In this document: piece by piece, positions 7,587 to 15,899 of the stretch | Position numbering within the stretch: the stretch's first letter is position 1 | Layout of the letters: every line of letters starts with the position of its first letter | Source of the DNA: JAUNBG01 sp964442735 | GTDB lineage: Bacteria > Planctomycetota > Planctomycetia > Pirellulales > Thermoguttaceae | Direction of reading: 5' to 3' | Assembly (NCBI GenBank): GCA_964442735.1 | Contig: CAYUAP010000075.1 | Coordinates: 1 to 25,719 of the forward strand | Length of the DNA stretch: 25,719 bases | The notes under the pieces: generated by a model | Databases searched by the model: none | Told to the model about the DNA's origin: nothing | Seen by the model: the letters and a program-made list of their open reading frames with translations, nothing else | Program-made: the position numbers and the translations under genes

Positions 7587-8936
7587 ATGAAGAAATCGGT
7601 ATCATCAATTTTTCGGTCACCAGTATTGGGAGGCGGAATATTAAGCCTTGGATTTTATATAATGATCCAACAGGGTATGATTACCAATGAATTGGTCTGT
7701 CGTTACGCTGCGGGCCATTTTGTCGAATATATAACGGTAACGATGTTTTTTATTGGAATGGTTAGTTTATTTTGGCGTCTTCTGCAGTTGAATCATGAAC
7801 GCCATTCCTTGCGATCCGGACTGATATTTCCTCCGGTTACAGATCATAAAGAAGAAATCAATCGGGTTACTTTTTATCTTGACTCGCTTCATAAAGCGGA
7901 AAAAGTACGGGGCAGCTCGCTGTTTATTCAACGTCTTCGTGATTCACTCCTCTATATAAAGAATAATGGTTCGTCGGACGATTTGGAGCAGGAGCTTCGT
8001 TATTTGGCCGATGAAGAAAATTATCGGTCTGATGCCCATTACGGTATGGTTCGAATGTTTATATGGGCAATTCCCATTTTAGGCTTTTTGGGGACTGTCA
8101 TCGGTATTACCATGGCTCTTGGTAATTTGAATCTGACAGAGCTTGAAACTACAGGAAAACTTCTCGCGGCTGGTCTTCAGGTGGCTTTTGATACTACGGC
8201 CCTGGCCTTGAGTTTGGTTTTTGTCCTATACTTTTCCCTCTTTTTTGTACGCGGACGGGAATCGTTACTCTTTCAGACAATCGATCGAATGGTCGAACAG
8301 GAATTATGTGGTCGATTTCTTGGTGCCGATAAAAATGAACTCAATGGTGAACCTGAAACGATTCGACGTCTGTTGAACGCAATTATCGCATCCTTCGAGC
8401 AGTTAATGAAACGCCAGACCACATTATGGGACGAGGCTATTCGTAATGTAAACGAACGAACGACGCAAATGGCCCAAATGGCTACACAGCAGGTGGAATT
8501 GGAACTTGGGAATGTACTGTCTTCCAATTTGGATAAATTTTCCAGTTGTTTACTAGCAGGTCAGGAACATCTTCAAACGGAGACGATTCGTCCTTTAATT
8601 GATGTTCTGGAGCAGAAAACAGAAAAATTGGGGGCTTTTAAAGATCAAATGATACAGGAGGAAAATCTTCTTCTGGAGATATTACGTGCGACGGGTGAAA
8701 TTACTCGACTGGAAGATCGACTCAATCACAACTTGAGTACACTGGCGGGCGTTAGCTGTTTTGAAGAGACCGTTAACAGTCTTGCGGCAACCATTCATCT
8801 ACTCAATACGAAATTTAATGGAATTAATTCCGTTTCGCCCGATATTCACTTGGCCTCTTCTCCGGAACCCATCCGTCGAAATATCATTTCCGATAATTCT
8901 GCGCAGGTTATTCCCATGAATCCGGGGACCAACTGA
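7587..8936 (+). CDS. MotA/TolQ/ExbB proton channel family protein
   Basis: 449 aa. Four hydrophobic segments are seen at about 15-30, 45-66, 155-177 and 198-221. The last two hold the family core GFLGTVIGIT (166-175) and FDTTALALS (201-209), which correspond to the conserved GTVxG and TTA motifs of TolQ/ExbB/MotA. After residue 250 the protein has a long, probably coiled-coil tail (KRQTTLWDEAIRNVNERTTQ and on), longer than in classical TolQ (about 230 aa). Such channels use the proton gradient to drive a periplasm-spanning partner. A GAGAAGG ribosome-binding site lies 8-9 nt before the ATG. It heads a plus-strand operon with the next two membrane-anchored proteins, which take the place usually held by TolR/ExbD or MotB. 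The substrate is unknown. Confidence 0.85.
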   Translation: MKKSVSSIFRSPVLGGGILSLGFYIMIQQGMITNELVCRYAAGHFVEYITVTMFFIGMVSLFWRLLQLNHERHSLRSGLIFPPVTDHKEEINRVTFYLDSLHKAEKVRGSSLFIQRLRDSLLYIKNNGSSDDLEQELRYLADEENYRSDAHYGMVRMFIWAIPILGFLGTVIGITMALGNLNLTELETTGKLLAAGLQVAFDTTALALSLVFVLYFSLFFVRGRESLLFQTIDRMVEQELCGRFLGADKNELNGEPETIRRLLNAIIASFEQLMKRQTTLWDEAIRNVNERTTQMAQMATQQVELELGNVLSSNLDKFSSCLLAGQEHLQTETIRPLIDVLEQKTEKLGAFKDQMIQEENLLLEILRATGEITRLEDRLNHNLSTLAGVSCFEETVNSLAATIHLLNTKFNGINSVSPDIHLASSPEPIRRNIISDNSAQVIPMNPGTN

Positions 8937-8944
8937 TTTCCAAC

Positions 8945-9085
8945 TATACTGTACGACGTTATAAATTCGGCATTTCCTGGGAGCACGGACGCCATGCCTG
9001 ACGGCAGGCAGGTCTCGTCCGCATACTCCAAAACAGGCGTCTCGCCTGTTTTGAAAAATAGACTTTTATAACGACCTTGAGTATA
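8945..9085 (-). mobile_element. MITE copy B (141 bp, long form)
   Basis: The complete element in inverse orientation, TATACTG...TTGAGTATA, almost identical to copy D. It contains the hairpin AAAACAGGCG/CGCCTGTTTT and the nested GCCTGACGGCAGGC hairpin. It fills nearly all of the gap between the TolQ-like gene (stop at 8936) and the next gene (ATG 9128), so any operon transcript must run through it. Confidence 0.88.
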
Positions 9086-9127
9086 AATGTTTTTCCATAA
9101 CAATTAAAACCACAGGTGCATTTTCTG

Positions 9128-11485
9128 ATGTCGAATCGATCCAAACGAGGAAACAACAATCAAGTCGAGTTTTCCCTATTTCCGTTCCTGGCAGTTTTGC
9201 TGTGTACGATGGGAATGCTCGTCATGCTCCTTGTCCTAATGAGCCAGGGAGCCAATCATGGTGCTCCCACGACACAAGCCCCTCTAATCTCAAACGAGGC
9301 ATCTACTGCCGATATGGTACGCGATAATAATATGGCGCACAATGATGATATGGCCATGGACGAATACGAGCAAATTAGTACTCAATTTAAAAGTGCCCCC
9401 CTGGAAGATATTAAAACGGAATTGGATTCGCTCTCCTGGTTTCTTGAGGAACTGCAAGGAATACATCAGCGGACCGAGACAGCACTTCAAGTGGAACGTG
9501 ATCGTCTTTCTACTGCGGAACATCTTCTTGCCAAACGGGTTAAAGAACTTCAAATTTTGCAGAAGGAAGCGCTTTTGGCCACACAATCGAACGATAAAAT
9601 GTTGGATAATAATGATCTTCAAAAACAGATAAAGGCCAGGCAGGAAGAAATTACCAAACTTCGTCAGGAACTTCCTCTTCTTCAAGAGAAGGTAAAAAAC
9701 GCGCCTCCGAGTTACAGTATTATTCCCTATCAGGGAAAATCGGGGACCATACGATATCCTATTTATATTGAGTGTAATGTCAACGGTATTTTTTTAATGC
9801 CGGAAAAAGTACCTTTTGCGCCCGAAGATTTCCTTCTGGCCAAATATCCGGGAAATCCATTTGATATGGGAATTCGAACGGCCCGACAATTCATGATGGA
9901 AAAGGATCAAAATTCGACAGATCTCAAGAAAGAACCCTATCCGTTATTAATTGTTCGACCGGGCGGTACCGACAAATATTATGCGGCTGTAAAGGCACTC
10001 GCCTCCTGGGGAGGGGATTACGGTTATGAATTGGTCGAACAGGACTGGAAACTTGAATATCCACCGCCCGACCCGGAATTGGAACACAGGGTTCAGAATC
10101 AAATCGTACTCGCTCGAAATAATATGGCGATACAACTAGCGACAATCATGGAGGATTTAAAACGAAATGGGATTACTCTGAATTCTTCTGCAAGAAGAAC
10201 TTCTACCGGAAGGACATCAAATAATATGTCGGGATATTTGGCTGGTAAAGGTGAAGGCGGACCTGCAAATAGTTTCCTTCAAAATGAATTGGGACGGAAC
10301 GTTCGACTGACGCCGCTTGTTTCATCCGGCAATAACGTTTTTTCTGGTGGAGGAGCAGGTTCGTCCGACTTTACACCACTTCCGGGCTATTCCGGAGCCT
10401 TCAATCAATATGTTCAAAATGGACAGAACAATCAAAATGGCCAGAACAACCAAAATGCTCAAAATGGACAATACACTCAAAATGGACAATACACTCAAAA
10501 TGGACAATACACTCAAAATGATTACAATGTTCAGAACGGACAGGGAACGGTGGAGTTCTCCAAGACGACACCAGCGTCAGGAACCTTTATGACGGTTTCG
10601 CCAACGAATGGTTCAATTGCTGCCACGGGATATTCAGGGAGTGTGCCGGGAAACACAAATTATTCGTCTTTGTCTACGGAGCAAGGAACCGGTTCTAATC
10701 TTCCGACTGCTGAAAATAATGGATCGTCAACAAACATGGCAGGAACCTTTATCCCTTCCAATAATGATTCTATTGGAGACAGGACGAGTTCAACCGGAAC
10801 GGCAATATCGTCCGCAGCAGGTTCGATATCCGGAAAACCAATTGACTCCTCGGAACAGTTATTGACCATGGTTCAGCAGGAGGGAGCATTGACATCTTCT
10901 GGTTCGACTGTTTCCACGTCAACGTCGGGAACTCCTCAATCTTGGGAGACTGTTGGTAATAGTGTTTATGGTACAAATGGGGGATCACAGGCTTTGGGTA
11001 CAAGTCAAACAACAACGGGCTCTGATACCGGTAATCCATCGACACAAGTTGGAATACCGGCTGGACCTGTCATTAATAAAGAGCAGAAATTTAAAGATGA
11101 TAAAGATTTTGAAAAAGATCCCCATGCCGGTTTTGCGTCAAGTACAGAAATGGAGGGAGCGGTTAATTTGTCCGAATTGGCACGTCGTCCTTCGAACAGT
11201 TCTGTAGAGCGCCCTGTATTGATCGAGTGTTATGCCGATAAAATTGTTATTCCCAAACAGTCGGGATTCCGGTCGCCTCAAACGATTTCGTTACAAAACG
11301 ATGGAAAAACCGTGGAAAAAGAACTTTTGGAATCGACGGTTCAATGTATTAAAGGATGGGGGTTGGCTGGCCAAAACATGTACTGGCATCCATGGATAAA
11401 AGTTAGTGTACATACGGGTGGCGAACGAACGGTACAGGGCGTTCAGCAACTGTTTCAGGCACAGGGGATTACCGTCAAACAATAG
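9128..11485 (+). CDS. membrane-anchored TolQ-partner protein with duplicated domain and N/Q-rich linker
   Basis: 785 aa from the ATG at 9128, chosen over a GTG at 9116 because AGGTG lies 9-10 nt upstream. One transmembrane helix (about 15-40, LAVLLCTMGMLVMLLVLM) follows a basic N-terminus, as in ExbD/TolR-type partners. Next come a coiled coil (about 85-190) and a domain at about 205-325 that begins RYPIYIECNVNGIFLMPE. A long disordered region (about 345-645) includes (QNGQYT)n repeats. A C-terminal domain (about 695-785) begins ERPVLIECYADKIVIPKQ, so the first domain seems to be duplicated across the linker. Its position right after a TolQ-like channel gene and the single anchor suggest a periplasmic partner. 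No enzyme motif is recognised. Confidence 0.7.
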   Translation: MSNRSKRGNNNQVEFSLFPFLAVLLCTMGMLVMLLVLMSQGANHGAPTTQAPLISNEASTADMVRDNNMAHNDDMAMDEYEQISTQFKSAPLEDIKTELDSLSWFLEELQGIHQRTETALQVERDRLSTAEHLLAKRVKELQILQKEALLATQSNDKMLDNNDLQKQIKARQEEITKLRQELPLLQEKVKNAPPSYSIIPYQGKSGTIRYPIYIECNVNGIFLMPEKVPFAPEDFLLAKYPGNPFDMGIRTARQFMMEKDQNSTDLKKEPYPLLIVRPGGTDKYYAAVKALASWGGDYGYELVEQDWKLEYPPPDPELEHRVQNQIVLARNNMAIQLATIMEDLKRNGITLNSSARRTSTGRTSNNMSGYLAGKGEGGPANSFLQNELGRNVRLTPLVSSGNNVFSGGGAGSSDFTPLPGYSGAFNQYVQNGQNNQNGQNNQNAQNGQYTQNGQYTQNGQYTQNDYNVQNGQGTVEFSKTTPASGTFMTVSPTNGSIAATGYSGSVPGNTNYSSLSTEQGTGSNLPTAENNGSSTNMAGTFIPSNNDSIGDRTSSTGTAISSAAGSISGKPIDSSEQLLTMVQQEGALTSSGSTVSTSTSGTPQSWETVGNSVYGTNGGSQALGTSQTTTGSDTGNPSTQVGIPAGPVINKEQKFKDDKDFEKDPHAGFASSTEMEGAVNLSELARRPSNSSVERPVLIECYADKIVIPKQSGFRSPQTISLQNDGKTVEKELLESTVQCIKGWGLAGQNMYWHPWIKVSVHTGGERTVQGVQQLFQAQGITVKQ
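10411..10545 (+). repeat. coding tandem repeats, Asn/Gln-rich linker
   Basis: Inside the TolQ-partner gene. Three exact 18-bp units, CAAAATGGACAATACACT (10460-10513, encoding QNGQYT), follow more degenerate QNGQNN units. This suggests slipped-strand expansion of a flexible linker. Confidence 0.8.
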
Positions 11486-11499
11486 AGGATAGACAGTTT

Positions 11500-12546
11500 A
11501 TGAAACGTAGATACACACAACGCCGACGGTCTGGGGAAAATAATGAAGAGGGACAGGACTCCTTTTTGGATATTGTGTCCAATATTGTCGGTATTTTGAT
11601 TATTTTGGTTATGATTGCCGGAGCACAAGTCGGAGCGGTTCATCCACAGGATGAAACCAATCTGTCTCCTGAAAATCAAGGGCCTTCGGAAACGGAAAAA
11701 AAGGAGTATATCGACGTCTGCCAGCAATTTCTCGATAAAGCGCAAACGCTTAAAACCGTTAAAGAGAAGGTCTCCGAACTCAATAATCAATTGGCTCTGG
11801 TTCGTCAGCAGGCGGACGGTGTTGAAGAAGAACAGTCGCAAATGGCCATGAAAGCGGGCTCTATTCGGGCAACTATCGAACTGGTCGCGGAAAAAAATGG
11901 CCGCCAGGAAAAGGATGTATTCGACCAGAAACGTCATTTACTTGAATTGACCGAAGAACTTCAGGGACTGGAACTCTCAAAAAAATCGTTGGAATCTTCC
12001 TCGAAAAAAATTGTAACCCTGGAGAATGTTCCTTCTCAATTGGGAAAAAAAGTGGAAGGGCATGAAGGGTTTTTTTGTCTGCGAAACAGCAAGGTTTCCC
12101 ACGTACCCATGAATATCTTTAAGGAGCATTTACGTGGATATTTTCAACAGCCAACTCGACGATTTCAGGAAAATATCGACGACCAGTTCGGACCTGTCGA
12201 AAATTATTATTTCCATTTTCAGGCTAGTTTACATGAAAGTAGGGAACCGGAAGGTTTGGTTCATACTATTGTCTTCGATTTGGGTGAATGTATTCCTGTT
12301 AATAATAATATTGGCGAATCGGTCGAAACTGCCTTGAAGAATAATTCCGATTTTCAGCAAAAATTAAAACTCTATCTCCAGGATACTAGTACAATAACCC
12401 TTTTTGTCTATCCTGATTCCTTTAATGAATTGCGGATTCTTAAAAAATTCTTGATGGATAATGGTTATAACATCGCGTTTCGACCTATGCCTGTAGGACA
12501 GGAAATTACATTTTCACCCAATGGATCTGCTTCGAAGTCATACTGA
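11500..12546 (+). CDS. second membrane-anchored partner of the TolQ-like channel
   Basis: 348 aa, beginning 14 bp after the preceding stop with a GAGGAT-type ribosome-binding site. A basic N-terminus, then SFLDIVSNIVGILIILVMIAGAQ (about 21-43), form one membrane anchor of the kind seen after TolQ/ExbB genes in planctomycetes. A coiled coil follows at about 60-165. The C-terminal domain (about 185-348) ends with FRPMPVGQEITFSPNGSASKS, a closing motif I know from planctomycete proteins of this kind. It probably forms a three-part energised complex with the two upstream genes, spanning the periplasm. No peptidoglycan-binding OmpA motif is evident. The function is inferred from context only. Confidence 0.7.
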   Translation: MKRRYTQRRRSGENNEEGQDSFLDIVSNIVGILIILVMIAGAQVGAVHPQDETNLSPENQGPSETEKKEYIDVCQQFLDKAQTLKTVKEKVSELNNQLALVRQQADGVEEEQSQMAMKAGSIRATIELVAEKNGRQEKDVFDQKRHLLELTEELQGLELSKKSLESSSKKIVTLENVPSQLGKKVEGHEGFFCLRNSKVSHVPMNIFKEHLRGYFQQPTRRFQENIDDQFGPVENYYFHFQASLHESREPEGLVHTIVFDLGECIPVNNNIGESVETALKNNSDFQQKLKLYLQDTSTITLFVYPDSFNELRILKKFLMDNGYNIAFRPMPVGQEITFSPNGSASKSY

Positions 12547-12586
12547 TTATCCGTGTGTCCGGAATTTTGTATCTCCATCCTCGGTT

Positions 12587-12650
12587 TATTAGAATATTTG
12601 TCATTTAGAATATTTATCGTTTAGAATATATGTTTTAGAATATTTATCAA
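12587..12650. repeat. short degenerate tandem repeat TTTAGAATATTT
   Basis: Four imperfect 14-17 bp units sharing TTAGAATAT lie between the end of the TolQ-like operon and its terminator. They are non-coding. Confidence 0.6.
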
Positions 12651-12737
12651 TAGTAATGATTAAAGAAAATTTCCGGCCATACATACAGTTATACGGACGA
12701 GATTATCCACCTTCTGCCTGATTCATATTATAAAGAG

Positions 12738-12769
12738 AGTCTACAACCACTAGTGGTTGTAGACTTTTT
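12738..12769 (+). terminator. intrinsic terminator of the TolQ-like operon
   Basis: A perfect 28-bp palindrome: AGTCTACAACCAC, TA, GTGGTTGTAGACT (12738-12765), followed by TTTTTA. It lies about 190 bp past the last stop codon. A stem this long with a T-run is a strong rho-independent terminator on the plus strand. Confidence 0.85.
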
Positions 12770-12794
12770 AATCATGGAGTTCATTCAAGGAATA

Positions 12795-12847
12795 AAACAG
12801 GCAGGGACACCTGTTTTGTGGTAATGCGGACGAAACGTTCGCATTCC
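12795..12847. repeat. degenerate internal part of the MITE
   Basis: The hairpin AAAACAGG(8 nt)CCTGTTTT (12795-12818) is followed by AATGCGGACGAAACGTTCGCATT, a 10-bp stem. These match the two internal hairpins of the MITE in order and spacing, but the terminal repeats are missing. It is about 50 bp from intact copy C. Confidence 0.55.
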
Positions 12848-12895
12848 AATCCTGTCTGTCAAATAATCCAGTCAACTCCTATTTTTAAGTGTTAC

Positions 12896-13015
12896 TATAC
12901 TCAAGGTCGTTATAAAAGTCTATTTTTCCAAACAGGCGAAACACCTGTTTGGGAGGATACGAACGAAACGTCCGCGCTCCCGGGAAATACCGAATTTATA
13001 ACGTCGTACAGTATA
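12896..13015 (+). mobile_element. MITE copy C (120 bp, short form)
   Basis: Starts TATACTCAAGGTCGTTATAA and ends AACGTCGTACAGTATA. It lacks the 21-bp nested hairpin of copies B and D. The first hairpin reads CCAAACAGG/CCTGTTTGG (12928-12952), a paired A:T to C:G change relative to copy D. It ends 4 bp past the MFS stop codon, on the 3' side of that gene. Confidence 0.88.
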
Positions 13016-13019
13016 ACCA

Positions 13020-14960
13020 TTAGGCTGCAGGATCTTCTCTTTTCTCGTTTGAATTATGTTTCACATCTTCATAGGCAACAGGTTCCTTGCCACATATCAT
13101 AAAGAGGATAACCCAGAAGATAATGAAATAGGTTGGATAAAGAAAGAATTTCTTCCAATCGTGACATTGTGACTTTAAATAATCACTTCGTGATATAGGA
13201 CCTTCTTTAATACGCGCCATTGTTTCTTTTAGTTCTTCTTGCGTATAGGTGTTCTCGCCAATTGTTATTGTTTCCGGTAATTTTTCGGGATCAATTAAAC
13301 CTTTTTCATTTTCATATTTACCAAGATTTTCGTCGACTTTGAAAACATCCTTTTTCCCCATCAGATATTTAACCGATTTGGATAGATCAAGATAGCGCCA
13401 TGCAGAATTTTCCATTTTGGGATCTTCCCATGCAGGTAGAGGCTTACCTTCAATTTTATTGGCTTTATCGGCATTTGGATATAAGAAATTTTTTACCCAA
13501 CTAAAAAGACCTTTAAAAAAACCTTCCTTTTTATCAGCTTTATCAGCTTTATCAGCTTTATCGGCATTTGGATATAAGAAATTTTTTACCCAACTAAAAA
13601 GACCTTTAAAAAAACCTTCCTTTTTATCAGCTTTATCAGCTTTATCAGCTTTATCAGCATTATCGGCATTTGCAACCTTTGATGGGTTTGTCAAATTCGT
13701 ATCGGCCGGTAGAGGCTGGCCTTCCTTTTTATCAGTATTATCGGTATTTGCAACCTTTGATGGGTTTATCAATTTCGTATCGGCCGGTAGAGGCTGGCCA
13801 TCCTTTTTATCGGCATTATCGGCAATTACAACTGTTCTGGTCATTTCAGGTGCACAAAGGTCCAATTGACAACCGCAAATATAGCCACTCAAGACCTGTC
13901 CAACTCCGAGGAGCAGGAAGGCCAACAGACTCTGAACGCTCGCTTTTAAATGCGCAGGAGCGACTCGATCTCCGAACATATATGCCGCAGTATACAGAAA
14001 TGCATAACCAATACCATGCAGAAGAAGTCCGGCCAACGCATAGGAGAAACCGTCGAAGGTAAAGATAAAATAACGGAGAGCCCAAGCACTCATACCTAAA
14101 ATTAAAACCCACTTTAGTCCAAATCTTGCAACACAGAAGGCTAATGCAGCCATGAAAAAGAGTTCGGAGAATTGATTTAAAGTACCTAACGCCAGGGGAG
14201 CCGGATATCCATGTTCCGTTAAGTAGGAAGCAAGGATCGGGAAATAATAGTTACTTCCGAATATACTGACCATGAAGGCACAGAGAACAAACATGGTGAA
14301 AATAGGGGATTTGAACATGGTCAAGGCCCCTAAACCAAGCGCATCCTGCTTTGCTCCCGGCGCCGGAGCCCCCTTGGGGGGGGTATTGGGAAGGGTAAAG
14401 GAATAAAGACCGAGGAAAATACCGCAACCACCACCAACAAAGAAGAAATTAGGTTCCGACGCACCTCCGAAACATATTTCTACAACCAGATTAATTAAAA
14501 TCCAACCAACCGTTCCAAAAATAAAGACTTTCGGTGCAGAAGACACTTCGGGAATATGCTTAAAGACAACCGTATTAATCAATGGAATACTTGGCATATA
14601 GCATATCCCGGAGATCAACATTAAAATCATTAAAGGCCAAAACGGTGCCGTAATAGACTCCTTGAAAGCGGGTAGAAAAATTATTCCACTTAAAACCAGG
14701 GCAACTCCACTAATCAGATGAAGAATACCCAAGACCTTCTGCGCCGCAAAATAACGGTCCGCAATTGGACCTATAAACATCGGAGCGATTATCGCACCAA
14801 GAGGAATGGCCATGAAAATAAAACCAATCTCTTTTCCCGACATGCCGACACTATTTAAGTATCCACCTAACGCAACACTCCAGCTTCCCCAAATCGCGAA
14901 TTGCAAAAGATACGCTAATTGGAGACGCGGATAAACACAACTAACACCTTTTTCCGACAT
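13020..14960 (-). CDS. NHS-family MFS transporter (NupG/XapB type) with repeat-expanded loop
   Basis: 646 aa, versus about 400-430 usual for nucleoside:H+ symporters. The N-terminus (RLQLAYLLQFAIWGSWSVALGGYL) and GFIFMAIPLGAIIAPMFIGPIADRYF fit the NHS/MFS fold. About eleven helices are seen up to residue 363, and the twelfth is at about 606-623 (FIIFWVILFMI). Between them, where a short extracytoplasmic loop is expected, lie about 230 hydrophilic residues with tandem repeats of 26 aa and 31 aa. It probably imports nucleosides or related sugars; the substrate cannot be read. GGAG lies 7 nt before the ATG. A MITE abuts the stop codon and no classical terminator is seen. Confidence 0.83.
   Translation of the reverse strand: MSEKGVSCVYPRLQLAYLLQFAIWGSWSVALGGYLNSVGMSGKEIGFIFMAIPLGAIIAPMFIGPIADRYFAAQKVLGILHLISGVALVLSGIIFLPAFKESITAPFWPLMILMLISGICYMPSIPLINTVVFKHIPEVSSAPKVFIFGTVGWILINLVVEICFGGASEPNFFFVGGGCGIFLGLYSFTLPNTPPKGAPAPGAKQDALGLGALTMFKSPIFTMFVLCAFMVSIFGSNYYFPILASYLTEHGYPAPLALGTLNQFSELFFMAALAFCVARFGLKWVLILGMSAWALRYFIFTFDGFSYALAGLLLHGIGYAFLYTAAYMFGDRVAPAHLKASVQSLLAFLLLGVGQVLSGYICGCQLDLCAPEMTRTVVIADNADKKDGQPLPADTKLINPSKVANTDNTDKKEGQPLPADTNLTNPSKVANADNADKADKADKADKKEGFFKGLFSWVKNFLYPNADKADKADKADKKEGFFKGLFSWVKNFLYPNADKANKIEGKPLPAWEDPKMENSAWRYLDLSKSVKYLMGKKDVFKVDENLGKYENEKGLIDPEKLPETITIGENTYTQEELKETMARIKEGPISRSDYLKSQCHDWKKFFLYPTYFIIFWVILFMICGKEPVAYEDVKHNSNEKREDPAA
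13471..13656 (-). repeat. 93-bp tandem duplication inside the MFS gene
   Basis: Two copies with a 93-bp period (13471 and 13564) encode the 31-aa unit (NADKADKADKADKKEGFFKG, then LFSWVKNFLYP). The first 90 bases appear identical, so the duplication is recent. Within each copy, 9-bp GCTTTATCA units encode the (ADK)n run. Confidence 0.9.
13676..13830 (-). repeat. 78-bp tandem repeat inside the MFS gene
   Basis: Two diverged copies with a 78-bp period encode the 26-aa unit of the form ADTKLINPSKVANTDNTDKK followed by EGQPLP. They contain GTATCGGCCGGTAGAGGCTG at 13699 and 13777. Confidence 0.85.
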
Positions 14961-15249
14961 ACTGTTACTCCGTCAAGTCAAAAGTTTAAACATTTTTATA
15001 CGCTGTATGGGTTCTGACAACGTTTATTATCACTATTCTATTATTATCCCAAATCTTTCTCCTGTTTACAAGTCCAAACATCCTTTTTTCATAAAAATTT
15101 TTACATTTTGTAATATTTTAGTGATATGAATGGTATAACAAGACTATTGAACGGACAAAACAGGAATTTTAACTTAATTTTAATTATTGTATTGAATATA
15201 AGGACCAAAGATTATACAATGGATACTTAAAAGAAGGGGAATAACACAA
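14961..15249. other. 5' region of the MFS gene
   Basis: AT-rich non-coding DNA. It holds a candidate promoter for the MFS gene and then the terminator of the small gene upstream. No ORF or RNA gene is recognised. Confidence 0.5.
15043..15071 (-). promoter_or_regulatory. candidate promoter of the MFS gene
   Basis: On the minus strand, TTGTAA (15071-15066), a 17-nt spacer and GATAAT (15048-15043). The -10 box matches 5 of 6 and the -35 box 4 of 6. It lies about 83 bp upstream of the ATG. Confidence 0.4.
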
Positions 15250-15293
15250 AAGAAAAAAATAAAAAAAGGAGTGTCAAAAACGATACTCCTTTT
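15250..15293 (-). terminator. intrinsic terminator of the 84-aa gene
   Basis: On the minus strand, AAAAGGAGT (15293-15285), a 12-nt loop and ACTCCTTTT (15072+192 to 15264, that is 15272-15264), then a T-rich run opposite 15251-15263. It lies about 70 bp past the stop codon of the small gene and insulates the MFS promoter. Confidence 0.8.
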
Positions 15294-15362
15294 ATCACAA
15301 CGAATCGGTATCATAAAAATTTGATACCAGGAAAAATCAGAACAATGAAAATCTAGAATTTA

Positions 15363-15617
15363 TCACTCGGGCAGATTGGCATTTTGAATATTTTCATTCT
15401 TTCGAATGACTCCTGCTTCAACCAGTTTGTCAATTAACTTTTGCATACTGTCAAAAGCGGCAAGAAAACCCTGTGGGGGCATAATAATACGTTCTTTTTT
15501 TTCAATGGTCGGTTCCTGATTGTCACCTGTCGGTTGCAAGGTTACAAAATCAAATCGAACCATATTACCGACAAAATGGATTTGACCAATACCATCAGCA
15601 TAAATTTCATCTTTCAT
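15363..15617 (-). CDS. small conserved-looking protein of unknown function
   Basis: 84 aa. GGAAAG lies 7 nt before the ATG, and a good intrinsic terminator follows, so it looks like a real single-gene unit. The protein is soluble. An N-terminal beta-rich part (IGQIHFVGNMVRFDFVTLQP) is followed by a short acidic linker, then ERIIMPPQGFLAAFDSMQKL and a predicted helix (LIDKLVEAGVI). The layout is a little like DUF3467-type small proteins (beta strands, then a M-P-P/S-P turn and a helix), but I cannot confirm the family. No signal peptide or metal motif is seen. Confidence 0.7.
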   Translation of the reverse strand: MKDEIYADGIGQIHFVGNMVRFDFVTLQPTGDNQEPTIEKKERIIMPPQGFLAAFDSMQKLIDKLVEAGVIRKNENIQNANLPE

Positions 15618-15899
15618 TTTTTTATCTTTCCTATAAAGGTTTATATGACATTAACGTCAAAATAGAGTAAACAATACTTCATTTGAGAATAGTCCCATTT
15701 ACCATTCTCTTTCATTCATTTTTTATACAAATATTATATACATGTCCTTCGAAAAGACAAGTATAAAAATTTTTATTTTTTTGAATAATATGTATTTTCA
15801 CTGATTTTTAATTTTAGGAGTTTTTACCAATTCAATAATTTAAACAAAAGAATAATATTCCAATTTGTGGGTGTTAATTTAATTCTACATAATATTTTG
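15618..15899. other. non-coding stretch upstream of the small gene
   Basis: Strongly AT-rich DNA that presumably holds the promoter of the 84-aa gene. No clear boxes, ORF or RNA gene are visible. It ends at the inverted-repeat element. Confidence 0.5.

Noticed and set aside
13417..13869. Leu/Ser-rich plus-strand frame of 150 codons
   Set aside because: It is antisense to the repeat-expanded loop of the MFS gene and reflects the repeat only.
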